Assembly (NCBI GenBank): GCA_937142855.1
Contig: CAKZQZ010000054.1
Span: forward strand, 1-64,000
Direction of reading: 5' to 3'
Length of the DNA: 64,000 nt
Source of the DNA: an uncultured Alphaproteobacteria bacterium
Lineage (GTDB): Bacteria > Pseudomonadota > Alphaproteobacteria > Puniceispirillales > Marisalimonadaceae
Shown piece after piece: positions 44,735 to 53,623 of the stretch (position 1 is the stretch's first letter; every line of letters starts with the position of its first letter). The notes beneath the pieces were generated by a model, which saw nothing but the letters and a program-made list of their open reading frames with translations, did no database searches and was not told the origin of the DNA. Both the position numbers and the translations under genes were made by a program.

Positions 44735-45838
44735 ATGATGAAAAATATATCTATTATTGGCGGAGGTTTTTCTGCCTGGTTGATTGCAGCAATTTTTTCA
44801 AAGAAAAGATTCTCTGTAAACATCTTTGAAGGTAAAAGTAAAAATTTTGGTTCACAACAAATTGCTCCTAATGGCTGGCTGGCTCTAAATCAAATTATTG
44901 ATATTAACAACATTAAATCATCATTTGAGCCCTTAAACGCTATTCACATTAAAAGAATAAATTCTGAAGAAATTTTAGAATTGCTGTCTAATTATGAACT
45001 AATAAATAATGTTGAAGCTTATGGATCAATTAGTAGAGAAAACCTCATTAAAGTTTTAAAAAATAAAGCACTTTCTAATAAAAATATAAAAATTTTTGAA
45101 TCTACAATAGATCACATAATACCCAACGAACTTAATAAAGAACTTGTAGACTCTGAGGGAAGAGTTTTTAAAACAGATTTCGTGATTGGCGCTGATGGTG
45201 TCGATGGAGTATCAAGAAGGTTTGTTGTTGGATCAAATAAAAATATTAATTTTAAAAAAATTTTTAGATCTGTATCGGTAGATAATAACCCTTATAATCT
45301 GACAAAAAGAGTACTCCAAATTTTATTTCATTCACAAGGGTATTTTGTTATTTACCCAACAATAATTAAAAATAAAAAAGCAACTAACTATATTTTTGTT
45401 CCATCAAATAACAACTTTTTACCTCCCCAGATTACAAGTAAGTCTTTACTCTATTTAATCCCCCAAAACTTGAATTGGATAACAAATTTTGTTCCCCATG
45501 ATATGAATGAAAAAACATCAATATTCAAAAAAGATGTTTTTTTATTTGGTGAAGCAGCTTTTCCTACGCTTCCACACTTAGCACAAGGAGGAAACCAAAT
45601 TCTAGAGGATGCTGTTTTTTTAAAAAATTTCTTAGAAAATAATGATAATTTAAATGAAATGGTAAGGACTTTTATTCAAAAAAGGACTTTAAAAAGAAAT
45701 TTGATCTCAAAAAAATCTGAAATCGTTGGCCAAGCATTAAACTCACAAAAACTAACCAAACATATTAGGGATTTGTTAATTCAATCTAAAGGCAAAGATA
45801 TGATAGATAATATTATAAATCAGGTTTGGGCAAGTTGA
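44735..45838 (+). CDS. FAD-dependent monooxygenase-like protein with altered FAD motifs
   Basis: A 367-residue protein of the PHBH/UbiH/salicylate hydroxylase fold (class A flavoprotein). The N-terminal Rossmann motif is IIGGGFSAWLIA, where the usual third Gly of GxGxxG is Ala. The DG motif reads FVIGADGVDGVSRR, with Gly in place of the usual Ser, and the GD motif reads LFGEAAFPTLPHLAQGGNQILEDA-like: GEAAFPTLPHLAQGGN, Glu for Asp and Phe for His. Binding of FAD is plausible but weaker than usual. It might hydroxylate ubiquinone intermediates or an aromatic compound; neither is shown. The gpx gene follows 3 bases after the stop. Confidence 0.68.
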   Translation: MMKNISIIGGGFSAWLIAAIFSKKRFSVNIFEGKSKNFGSQQIAPNGWLALNQIIDINNIKSSFEPLNAIHIKRINSEEILELLSNYELINNVEAYGSISRENLIKVLKNKALSNKNIKIFESTIDHIIPNELNKELVDSEGRVFKTDFVIGADGVDGVSRRFVVGSNKNINFKKIFRSVSVDNNPYNLTKRVLQILFHSQGYFVIYPTIIKNKKATNYIFVPSNNNFLPPQITSKSLLYLIPQNLNWITNFVPHDMNEKTSIFKKDVFLFGEAAFPTLPHLAQGGNQILEDAVFLKNFLENNDNLNEMVRTFIQKRTLKRNLISKKSEIVGQALNSQKLTKHIRDLLIQSKGKDMIDNIINQVWAS

Positions 45839-45841
45839 AAT

Positions 45842-46393
45842 ATGAAAAATATTTTTGTTTTTGTATTTATTATATTAGGAATTGTTATGTCTAATAATTC
45901 AAATGCAAATAGCAATGCATATAAATTTAAATTTAGATCCATTGATGGTAAAGAAATTAAATTAATTGATTTTAAAGGTAAACCAATTTTTATAATAAAT
46001 ACAGCGTCACTTTGCGGTTTTACTAATCAATACAATGACATACAAAAAATATACGATAAATATAAAAAAAATGATCTAATTGTATTGGCGATACCCTCAA
46101 ATGATTTTGGTAACCAAGAGCTATCAACTAATGAAGAGGTTAAAGAATTTTGTTCTATCAACTTTGATATAAGTTTTTTGTTAACAGAAATTACTACTAT
46201 TAAAGGTGAAAAGGGTCATGATTTCTTTAAATGGATAAAAAAAGAAGCTGGATTTTTAGCTTTTCCTAAATGGAATTTTTATAAATATCTAATTGATAAA
46301 AATGGGCAATTAGTTTCTTGGTACGCTAGCACAACAAATCCTAATTCAAAAAAGATAAATAAAAAAATAAAAGAGATTGTGGCTTATAAATAA
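45842..46393 (+). CDS. Glutathione peroxidase-family protein, secreted
   Basis: Peroxidase of the thioredoxin-like fold, cysteine type. The peroxidatic Cys is in NTASLCGFTNQY, Gln in PSNDFGNQE and Trp/Asn in KWNFYKYLID, all three parts of the catalytic set. The first 23 residues (MKNIFVFVFIILGIVMS...ANA-like N-S-N-A-N-S) look like a signal peptide, so the enzyme is probably periplasmic, where it may use thioredoxin-like partners more than glutathione. The selenocysteine codon of animal enzymes is replaced by Cys. It follows the monooxygenase by three bases. Confidence 0.86.
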   Translation: MKNIFVFVFIILGIVMSNNSNANSNAYKFKFRSIDGKEIKLIDFKGKPIFIINTASLCGFTNQYNDIQKIYDKYKKNDLIVLAIPSNDFGNQELSTNEEVKEFCSINFDISFLLTEITTIKGEKGHDFFKWIKKEAGFLAFPKWNFYKYLIDKNGQLVSWYASTTNPNSKKINKKIKEIVAYK

Positions 46394-46395
46394 AA

Positions 46396-46430
46396 AAAGC
46401 CATCAAAGATGGCTTTAGTTTTTATTTTGA
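46396..46430 (+). terminator. Intrinsic terminator after gpx, probably bidirectional
   Basis: AAAGCCATC-AAA-GATGGCTTT forms a perfect nine-base stem with a three-base loop, followed by AGTTTTTATTTT on the plus strand. The A-run on its other side gives a U-run for the opposite strand, so it can also end the convergent Bax-inhibitor gene. It is the only textbook terminator seen at a convergent junction here. Confidence 0.88.
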
Positions 46431-46439
46431 CAATAGATC

Positions 46440-47174
46440 TTATTCCCTATTTCCTAGGAACATAAGTAAAAATTGAAACATCAATATAAAATCAAGATAA
46501 AGTGTTAATGCACCCATAACTGATTTTTTACCAGCTGTTTCATTATTATCACCAGCTAAATACATATTCTTAATTTTTTGAGTGTCATAAGCGGTTAAAC
46601 CAGCAAATATAAGAACACCAATTATTGAAATCATGAAGTCTAACTGTGTTGATGCCATAAAAATGTTAACTATTTGGGCTATGATAAGACCAAAAACACC
46701 CATCATTAAAAATGATCCCAATCCTGAAAGAGATTTTTTAGTTGTATATCCATAAATAGAAAGGGCAGCAAAAGCGGCCGCAGTTACAAAAAAAGCTCTA
46801 ACAACCGAGGCGCCAGTATAAACTAATAACAATGAAGATATTGAAAGCCCCATAAGACCCGCATATACGTAAAATAAGCTTCTAGCTTTTTCAGCTGATA
46901 TACTGTTTATTCTAGCTGAAATATAAAAAACCATTCCAAGAGGTGCTAACATTACCACCCATTTAAGTGGGCTTAAGAAAAATAATTCTCCAATAGGTGT
47001 TAATGCACCATCAGAAATAGCAAGAAAGTTTAATCCCATAGCCATGAAACCTGTCAATGCTAGGGCTGTTGTCATATGATTATAAACACCAAGCATATAT
47101 GATCTAAGACCCAAATCTATCTGGGTAGCTTGAGCATTCGAACTTGACATGAAACGATTATTATTCATTTTCAT
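46440..47174 (-). CDS. Bax inhibitor-1/YccA-family membrane protein
   Basis: A 244-residue protein with seven hydrophobic segments and the BI-1 signature: IDLGLRSYMLGVYNHMTTALALTG at the start (DLGLRSYMLGVYNHM), ITPIGELFFLSPLKWVV-like L-S-P region, GVLIFAGLTAYDTQKIKNMY near the end (the conserved acidic/YDTQ block) and a final LYLDFILMFQFLLMFLG. Bacterial homologues act as pH-sensitive calcium-leak channels or interact with FtsH; which applies here is not visible. It shares a terminator with gpx. Confidence 0.93.
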   Translation of the reverse strand: MKMNNNRFMSSSNAQATQIDLGLRSYMLGVYNHMTTALALTGFMAMGLNFLAISDGALTPIGELFFLSPLKWVVMLAPLGMVFYISARINSISAEKARSLFYVYAGLMGLSISSLLLVYTGASVVRAFFVTAAAFAALSIYGYTTKKSLSGLGSFLMMGVFGLIIAQIVNIFMASTQLDFMISIIGVLIFAGLTAYDTQKIKNMYLAGDNNETAGKKSVMGALTLYLDFILMFQFLLMFLGNRE

Positions 47175-47269
47175 ATTTTCCTTATTAAAATTAATGTATC
47201 TTTCACTAATGTAGTGACTAATTGTCTCTAAAGCAATAGTTTCATAAAAATTTAATGTTTAAGTCTATT

Positions 47270-48373
47270 TTAAATAGTGTGTAGAGGTACAAGCTTATTT
47301 ATTTGTGACTTTCTAATTTTCTCTGTTTCTGATTTTAATTGACCACATGCCGCATAGATATCTTGTCCTCGGGGTTTTCTGACAGGTGATGCAAAACCTG
47401 CATCCATAACTATTTTTGCGAAATTATCTATACTTTGTTTTGTAGAAGTTTCAAAAAATGATCCTGGCCAAGGATTGAATGGAATTAAGTTAATTTTAGA
47501 TGGTATTCCAGAGATTAATTTAACTAAGTTTTTAGCATCATCTTCTGTGTCATTAATACCTCTTAACATGACATATTCCCACGTAATCCTTCGAGAATTT
47601 GATAAGTTAGGGTAATTTCTACAAGTATTTATTAATTCTTGTAAATTATATTTTTTATTTATTGGAACCAATTTATTTCTTAGTGGATCATTAACTGCAT
47701 GAAGGGAAATGGCTAAATTTACCCCTAAATCAGTTCCAGCTTTATCTATATATGGAATGATTCCTGAAGTTGACAAAGTTATCCTTCTTCTTGAAATAGA
47801 AATACCATCATCTGACATCATTATTTTTATAGACTTACTAACTTCTTCATAATTTAATAATGGTTCTCCCATACCCATCATGACTATGTTAGTAACTTTT
47901 CTTCCATTTTTACCAGAGGGCCAATCTTTCAAATGATCCATAACAAGCATTAACTGTCCAATTATTTCACCAGCAGTTAAATTCCTAACTAATGCCTGCG
48001 TTCCAGTATGACAAAATGAACAATTCAAAGTACACCCAACCTGACTTGATAAACAAACAGTACCTCTATCATCTTGAGGTATGTAAACAGTTTCTATTTC
48101 TGAATTATCATCAAGCTTCACTAACCATTTGATAGTACCATCTTTACTTTCATAAATTTCTGATACGTTTAATCTTGGAACATATGCAATTTGATCTAAA
48201 AATGCTTTGTCAGATTTTGAAATATTTTTCATTTCATGAAACAATTGAGTTCCAAAACAATAGATCCACCTCCATATTTGAGTAGCTCTAAATTTTGGAA
48301 GATTATTAGAAATACAAAAAGTCTGTAATTCATCAAAACTGAAGTCTAGAAGATTTTGTTTCAACTTAGACAT
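47270..48373 (-). CDS. rlmN: Dual-specificity 23S rRNA/tRNA adenine-C2 methyltransferase
   Basis: Radical SAM enzyme that methylates A2503 of 23S rRNA and A37 of some tRNAs. The cluster motif is CTLNCSFCHTG; the upstream CLSSQVGC and the MGMGEPLLNY block are family-specific. The resolving cysteine near the C-terminus is in IYAACGQL. The 367-residue length is normal. It lies 27 bases downstream of the IalB gene on the same strand. Confidence 0.96.
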   Translation of the reverse strand: MSKLKQNLLDFSFDELQTFCISNNLPKFRATQIWRWIYCFGTQLFHEMKNISKSDKAFLDQIAYVPRLNVSEIYESKDGTIKWLVKLDDNSEIETVYIPQDDRGTVCLSSQVGCTLNCSFCHTGTQALVRNLTAGEIIGQLMLVMDHLKDWPSGKNGRKVTNIVMMGMGEPLLNYEEVSKSIKIMMSDDGISISRRRITLSTSGIIPYIDKAGTDLGVNLAISLHAVNDPLRNKLVPINKKYNLQELINTCRNYPNLSNSRRITWEYVMLRGINDTEDDAKNLVKLISGIPSKINLIPFNPWPGSFFETSTKQSIDNFAKIVMDAGFASPVRKPRGQDIYAACGQLKSETEKIRKSQINKLVPLHTI

Positions 48374-48400
48374 CTCACTTATGCTTTCTTAAAAAATTGA

Positions 48401-48916
48401 TTAAGAACAACTTTTATCAATCAGTCTTAGTGCTTTTGTAAAACCAAGTAATGAGTATGTATCAACAATTTTATTTCCTGGAGTAGAAGTGCCTGTTACT
48501 TTTAAAACTTTACCTTTTCTCATTGATTGCACAAGAAATCTATCGATTTTAGAACTTTCTGACCAGGCTCTATCATCTACAGGAAATAAGTTTGTTTTTT
48601 TGCCATCTACATCAAAAATAACATCTTTATTGCGTTTGAAGTTAAACCCAGCTTTTATAGAAACCTCATGGGTACTTCCACCCTTAATGTTTGTAACAAA
48701 AACATATGGTTTCCCTCTATTATCTTTATTAAATTTACCTACTGTTTTAGTTGGTTCAGAAGTAATAAAACAAGTTTTGGATTTACCTTTAATAGTAGAG
48801 TAAGCTTTCCACTTTTTTTCTGAACCAAGCAAAGTAGTTTCAGCAAAAGACATTTTAGATAGAAAAATTGAGGACGTTAAAATTAAAGATAAAAAAAGTA
48901 ACCTATATACTTTCAT
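48401..48916 (-). CDS. Invasion-associated locus B (IalB) family periplasmic protein
   Basis: A 171-residue exported protein: signal peptide (about residues 1-25, RLLFLSLILTSSIFLSKMSFA) and one IalB domain with paired cysteines (KTCFITSEP and IDKSCS) and the closing GFTKALRLID segment. IalB-family proteins are abundant in alphaproteobacteria; despite the name most are non-pathogenic periplasmic proteins of unknown role. ATG at 48916 gives a compact signal peptide; ATG at 48928 is an alternative. A GGGA element before 48916 is weak support. rlmN follows. Confidence 0.82.
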   Translation of the reverse strand: MKVYRLLFLSLILTSSIFLSKMSFAETTLLGSEKKWKAYSTIKGKSKTCFITSEPTKTVGKFNKDNRGKPYVFVTNIKGGSTHEVSIKAGFNFKRNKDVIFDVDGKKTNLFPVDDRAWSESSKIDRFLVQSMRKGKVLKVTGTSTPGNKIVDTYSLLGFTKALRLIDKSCS

Positions 48917-49136
48917 TTTGGTTCCCATTCAATTCTATCAGTAAATGCAATTTTAAGACCACAGTTTTCATTAAAATATATACTATTTAACTAACAATTA
49001 TTCACTTTACTTACAACCCTTATTGTCCTTAAAATTTAACCATATAATTATTTTTTTTACAAAAATTACGATTTAAAGTAATTATGTGCGGAATATTTTG
49101 TGTGAATATATTTAATAAAATGATTAAAGGAACAAA

Positions 49137-50363
49137 ATGCTAAAAGAAAACTCTGATATAAAAAAAGTTGTACTGGCATATTCTGGTGGGTTAGACACAT
49201 CAGTTATATTAAAGTGGCTAAAAGACAATTATCAATGTGAAGTTGTCACTTTTACAGCTGATATTGGTCAGGGAGAAGAAGTAGAGCCTGCAAGAGAAAA
49301 AGCTAAAAGATTAGGTGTAAAAGAAATTTTTATAGATGATTTAAAAGAAGAGTTTGTTAAAGATTTTGTTTTTCCAATGTTTAGAGCCAACGCTCTCTAT
49401 GAGGGAGTTTATTTATTAGGAACTTCTATAGCGAGGCCCCTAATTGCAAAAAGACAAATAGAAATTGCTAACATAACTGGTGCTGATGCGGTTTCCCATG
49501 GCGCAACAGGAAAAGGAAATGATCAGGTTAGGTTTGAGATTGGGTATTATAGCCTGCAGCCAAATATAAAGGTTATAGCACCATGGCGTGAATGGAATCT
49601 TACCAGTAGAACAAGTCTAATTGAATATGCTGAGAAAAATCAAATCAAAGTTCCAAAAGATAAAAGAGGTGAGGCGCCATTTAGTGTAGACGCAAATCTT
49701 TTACATATTTCGGCAGAAGGTAAAATTCTTGAAGATCCATGGATAGAACCAGAAGAGTTTGTTTACTCTAGAACAAAATCTCCATTTGAAGCTCCAGATA
49801 AACCAACAGAAATATTATTAGAATTTTTAAATGGTGATCCTGTTTCTTTAAATGGAGAAAATTTGTCCCCAGCTAAAATGCTACATAAGTTAAATGTTCT
49901 AGGTGGTGAAAATGGCATTGGCAGAATCGACTTGGTAGAAAATAGATTTATCGGAATGAAATCAAGAGGTGTTTATGAAACACCAGGAGGTACGATACTT
50001 TTTCATATGAGGAAAGCTATTGAATCTATTACTTTAGACAAAGGAGCCGCACATCTTAAAGATGAATTAATGCCCAAATATGCTGAATTAATTTATAATG
50101 GATTCTGGTTTTCTCCTGAAAGAGAAATGCTTCAAGCATCAATTGATCTTAGCCAAAAAAATGTTTCTGGGACTGTAAGAGCTAAACTATATAAAGGAAA
50201 CGTAATCATAACTGGAAGAAAATCGCCATATTCATTATACAGTGAGAGTCTAGTGACTTTTGAAGAAGGAACAGCTGACTATAACCAGTATGACGCTGAA
50301 GGATTTATAAAGTTACAAGCTTTAAGACTTAGAGTTAAAAAAATGATTGAAAAATCAATATAG
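49137..50363 (+). CDS. argG: Argininosuccinate synthase
   Basis: Condenses citrulline and aspartate with ATP, the penultimate arginine step. The 408-residue protein has the PP-loop [18 protein letters not shown] at its start, [31 protein letters not shown] and the citrulline-binding [13 protein letters not shown] region. The start at 49137 has AAAGGAA upstream. It stands apart from other arginine genes. A 220-base region separates it from the divergent IalB gene. Confidence 0.97.
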   Translation: MLKENSDIKKVVLAYSGGLDTSVILKWLKDNYQCEVVTFTADIGQGEEVEPAREKAKRLGVKEIFIDDLKEEFVKDFVFPMFRANALYEGVYLLGTSIARPLIAKRQIEIANITGADAVSHGATGKGNDQVRFEIGYYSLQPNIKVIAPWREWNLTSRTSLIEYAEKNQIKVPKDKRGEAPFSVDANLLHISAEGKILEDPWIEPEEFVYSRTKSPFEAPDKPTEILLEFLNGDPVSLNGENLSPAKMLHKLNVLGGENGIGRIDLVENRFIGMKSRGVYETPGGTILFHMRKAIESITLDKGAAHLKDELMPKYAELIYNGFWFSPEREMLQASIDLSQKNVSGTVRAKLYKGNVIITGRKSPYSLYSESLVTFEEGTADYNQYDAEGFIKLQALRLRVKKMIEKSI

Positions 50364-50369
50364 AATTAT

Positions 50370-50597
50370 TTATTTAACACATATAGGCCCTACATTTCCA
50401 TCTTTTGATACTTGTTTTAAAATTACTCTTTCATTTTGAGATATGACATAAGTATTTTTATATTTTCCAGATTTACAATTAACCGGCTTGATAAACTTAT
50501 ACTCAATAGGTCCAGCATTAGACGCTTCTATCAAGAAATTTTTAACATGCGGCTCTTGTAAAGCTACCATTGAGATAATTGCAATAAAAAATATCAT
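50370..50597 (-). CDS. Small exported protein of unknown function
   Basis: A 75-residue protein with a hydrophobic N-terminus (MIFFIAIISMVAL) that looks like a short signal peptide, then a 60-residue mature part with two cysteines (VNCKSGKYKNTY and VGPICVK) that could form one disulfide in the periplasm. It is not recognised. The strong Shine-Dalgarno shows that it is a real gene. It is convergent with argG and divergent from the quinone oxidoreductase. Confidence 0.65.
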   Translation of the reverse strand: MIFFIAIISMVALQEPHVKNFLIEASNAGPIEYKFIKPVNCKSGKYKNTYVISQNERVILKQVSKDGNVGPICVK

Positions 50598-50602
50598 TCT
50601 AA

Positions 50603-50610
50603 ACTCCTTT
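50603..50610 (-). promoter_or_regulatory. Shine-Dalgarno of the 75-residue exported protein
   Basis: On the minus strand this reads AAAGGAGT, five bases before the ATG at 50597. It is the main support for calling this short frame a gene. Confidence 0.75.
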
Positions 50611-50686
50611 ATATTATATAAAACATAAATAAGTGGCTATAGTTTGACAAATAAGGACTGAATTAGGGCATTTTAATTTATTTTAT

Positions 50687-50691
50687 AGGAG
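50687..50691 (+). promoter_or_regulatory. Shine-Dalgarno deciding the GTG start of the quinone oxidoreductase
   Basis: AGGAG lies six bases before the GTG at 50698. The first ATG in frame is 33 bases further on and has no comparable site. Confidence 0.7.
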
Positions 50692-50697
50692 TTTATT

Positions 50698-51711
50698 GTG
50701 ACTAAAGAAAATTTTATAATTCCAGAAACAATGCAAGCAGTAGAAATTTCTAAATATGGCGGTCCTGAAAACCTTAAAATTTGCTCTAGATTAACTCCAA
50801 AGCTTTTAAATAATCAGGTTTTAATTAAAGTTTCCTACGCTGGTGTTAACAGACCTGATTTACTACAAAGGCAAGGGAATTATAAAGTGCCTGAAACTGC
50901 TTCTGATCTTCCCGGTTTAGAAGTTTCAGGCATTATCACAGCTATAAATGGATCTAATATTAAATTCAATATTGGAGACAAAGTTTGCGCTCTCTGTCAT
51001 GGAGGTGGATATGCTGAATACGTGGCAGTAGACGTAGGGCATTGCATGCCAATACCACAAAATTATTCAATGCAAGAAGCCGCATGTATACCTGAAACTT
51101 TTATAACTGTGTGGAGCAACTTGTTTATGAGAGGAAACTTATCTAAAAATGAGAAAGTTCTTATTCATGGAGGAACAAGTGGTATTGGCACAACAGCAAT
51201 CCAACTTGCAAAACAATATGGTGCTAAAGTTTACGCTACGGCAGGAAATGAAAAAAAATGTGAAGCAGCTGAAAATCTAGGTGCAATTAAATGTATTAAT
51301 TACAACACGACCCAATTTGAAGATGAAATTAACAAAATTACTAATAATGAAGGGGTTGATGTAATTTTAGATATGGTTGCCGGAAGTTATGTTCCTAGAA
51401 ATTTAAAATGTTTGAGTTTTGACGGCAGGTTAGTAATCATTGCTGTTCAAGGCGGTATAAAAGATGAGATTAATTTTGCAAACCTTATGATTAAAAGACA
51501 AACAATAACTGGTTCTACACTAAGACCTCAGTCAACTGACGCAAAAGCAAATTACGTAGATAATCTAATCAAAAATGCTTGGCAATGGTTGGAAACAGGA
51601 AAAATAAAACCAATTATTGAGAATGAATTTAAATTAAGTGAAGCTGTTGATGCACACAAAGCTCTTGAAAAAGGTGAGCACGTTGGGAAATATATTATGA
51701 AAGTTTCATAA
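50698..51711 (+). CDS. NAD(P)H:quinone oxidoreductase, zinc-independent MDR family (PIG3/QOR-like)
   Basis: A 337-residue medium-chain dehydrogenase/reductase. The N-terminal GroES-like domain has VSYAGVNRPDLLQRQGNY and LPGLEVSGIITA; the Rossmann domain has IHGGTSGIGTTAIQLAKQYGA. Catalytic zinc cysteines and His are absent, as in QOR/PIG3. The end EKGEHVGKYIMKV is family-typical. It probably reduces small quinones or enones; the physiological substrate is unknown. Start is GTG (see the ribosome site). Confidence 0.9.
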   Translation: MTKENFIIPETMQAVEISKYGGPENLKICSRLTPKLLNNQVLIKVSYAGVNRPDLLQRQGNYKVPETASDLPGLEVSGIITAINGSNIKFNIGDKVCALCHGGGYAEYVAVDVGHCMPIPQNYSMQEAACIPETFITVWSNLFMRGNLSKNEKVLIHGGTSGIGTTAIQLAKQYGAKVYATAGNEKKCEAAENLGAIKCINYNTTQFEDEINKITNNEGVDVILDMVAGSYVPRNLKCLSFDGRLVIIAVQGGIKDEINFANLMIKRQTITGSTLRPQSTDAKANYVDNLIKNAWQWLETGKIKPIIENEFKLSEAVDAHKALEKGEHVGKYIMKVS

Positions 51712-51722
51712 TATTAGATTTA

Positions 51723-53606
51723 TCATCTCAGAGCATCTATTGCTTTTTCAATGTCCTGAAAGACCATTGGATCATCTACAGTAGCAGGCATTTCCCATTC
51801 TGTTTTATCTGCTATTTTTCTAATTGTAGATCGTAAAATTTTTCCTGACCTTGTTTTTGGGAGGGCTGGAACAATAGCAACTAACTTAAAAGAGGCGACC
51901 GGACCAATCTCATTTCTGACTAAAGCTATGATTTCTTTTGATATAGTTTCATAGGATTTATTACAACCTTTATTTAGACAAACAAGACCCATTGGTACCT
52001 GACCTTTAAGTTCATCTGATACCCCAATAACCGCACATTCTGCAACATCCTGATGATTAGACAAAACTTCTTCCATTGCCCCCGTTGAAAGTCTATGACC
52101 TGCAACATTAATAACATCATCAGTTCTTGACATTATATATAAATAACCATCCTCGTCCTGATATCCTGCATCACCTGTTTCATAATATCCAGGAAATGAG
52201 GTTAGATATGATTCTATATATCTTTCATCAGCATTCCACAATGTTGGCAACGAACCAGGGGGTAATGGTAATTTTATTGAGATTGCTCCTAAAGACCCTC
52301 TTTCAACTTCAATTTTGTCTTCTGATAGCACATTAATATTATAGCCTGGCATAGCAACAGTTGGAGAACCTTTTTTGATAGGTAGAGCCTCTATTCCCAT
52401 AGGATTTGAAGCAACAGGCCATCCTGTCTCTGTCTGCCACCAATGGTCAATAATTGGAATTTTTAATTTATTTTCTAACCAAGAAACTGTGTCAGGGTCT
52501 GCACGTTCTCCAGCAAGAAATAAAGATTTCAAACTTAATAAATCATGCTTTTTTATAAAATCGCCATTTGGATCATCTCTTTTTACCGCTCTTAATGCTG
52601 TTGGCGCTGTAAATAAAACACTCACTTTATATTCTGAAATAATTCTCCAAAAAGTTCCTGCGTCAGGCGTTCCAATCGGTTTGCCCTCAAATAAGACAGA
52701 GGTACAACCATAGATTAGGGGGGCATAAACAATATATGAATGTCCAACAACCCAACCTATGTCGGATGCTGCCCAATAAACATCTCCAGGTTCTACGTCA
52801 TATATATTTTTCATTGACCAGTTAAGAGATACAGCATGCCCTCCATTGTCTCTTACAACACCTTTTGGTTTACCTGTTGTTCCTGAAGTATACAAAATAT
52901 ATAAAGGATGATTAGCCTCAACTGGCAAGGGTTCAGGAGAAGGTACGTTTTTAATGGCCTCATTCCAGTCTATATCTTGTCCTGTATTTAAAGGGGCTTG
53001 ATGAGATTCTCTTTGAAAAATTATACATTTTTCTACTTTATGTTTAGCTAGCTCAACTGCTTTATCAAGAAGGGGTTTATATTTAATTATTTTGTTAACT
53101 TCATGACCACAAGAAGCTGAAACGATAAGCTTAGGTTGACAATCATCAATACGAGTTGCTAGCTCAGTTGAAGCAAAACCCCCAAAAACCACAGAATGAA
53201 TTGCGCCAATTCTAGCACAGGCTAACATGGCTATTATCGCTTCTGGAATCATAGGCATATAGATAATTACTCTATCACCCTTAGAAACACCTAATTTCTT
53301 AAGTGCGCCAGAAAATTGTATAATTTGTCCTTGTAATTGCTTATAGGATATTTTTTTTTTAATATTTGTAACAGGGCTATCGTATATAATAGCGGTTTGA
53401 TTTCCTTTACCTGATAACACATGTCGATCAATTGCATTGTAACAAGTGTTCAGCCTTCCATCAGGAAACCATTTATAAAAAGGTAAGTTAGAATCATCTA
53501 ATATTTTTTGTGGTTTTTTCTCCCAATCAATACCTTCACTTTGTTTTTGCCAAAATTTAAGCTGATCTTCTTTCCAACTTTGATAAATTTTTTTATAAGA
53601 TCCCAA
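51723..53606 (-). CDS. prpE: Propionyl-CoA synthetase (acyl-CoA synthetase, PrpE type)
   Basis: Activates propionate to propionyl-CoA through an acyl-adenylate. The 627-residue protein has the AMP-binding motifs YTSGTTGKPKGVVRDNGG, DHWWQTETGWP, YETGDAGYQDEDGYLYI and the regulatory/acetylated Lys region TRSGKILRSTI. The VRDNGGHAVSLNWSM and FDVEPGDVYWAASDIGWVVGHSY type blocks (NIYDVEPGDVYWAASDIGW) favour PrpE over acetyl-CoA synthetase. The start is TTG at 53606; a very strong ribosome site precedes it. Last gene of the pccB-pccA-mutA-prpE operon. Confidence 0.92.
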   Translation of the reverse strand: MGSYKKIYQSWKEDQLKFWQKQSEGIDWEKKPQKILDDSNLPFYKWFPDGRLNTCYNAIDRHVLSGKGNQTAIIYDSPVTNIKKKISYKQLQGQIIQFSGALKKLGVSKGDRVIIYMPMIPEAIIAMLACARIGAIHSVVFGGFASTELATRIDDCQPKLIVSASCGHEVNKIIKYKPLLDKAVELAKHKVEKCIIFQRESHQAPLNTGQDIDWNEAIKNVPSPEPLPVEANHPLYILYTSGTTGKPKGVVRDNGGHAVSLNWSMKNIYDVEPGDVYWAASDIGWVVGHSYIVYAPLIYGCTSVLFEGKPIGTPDAGTFWRIISEYKVSVLFTAPTALRAVKRDDPNGDFIKKHDLLSLKSLFLAGERADPDTVSWLENKLKIPIIDHWWQTETGWPVASNPMGIEALPIKKGSPTVAMPGYNINVLSEDKIEVERGSLGAISIKLPLPPGSLPTLWNADERYIESYLTSFPGYYETGDAGYQDEDGYLYIMSRTDDVINVAGHRLSTGAMEEVLSNHQDVAECAVIGVSDELKGQVPMGLVCLNKGCNKSYETISKEIIALVRNEIGPVASFKLVAIVPALPKTRSGKILRSTIRKIADKTEWEMPATVDDPMVFQDIEKAIDALR

Positions 53607-53609
53607 AAA

Positions 53610-53618
53610 CTTCCTCCC
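53610..53618 (-). promoter_or_regulatory. Shine-Dalgarno deciding the TTG start of prpE
   Basis: On the minus strand GGGAGGAAG precedes the TTG at 53606 with a six-base gap from its GGAGG core. This supports the TTG although no ATG exists nearby. Confidence 0.8.
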
Positions 53619-53623
53619 TGAAT

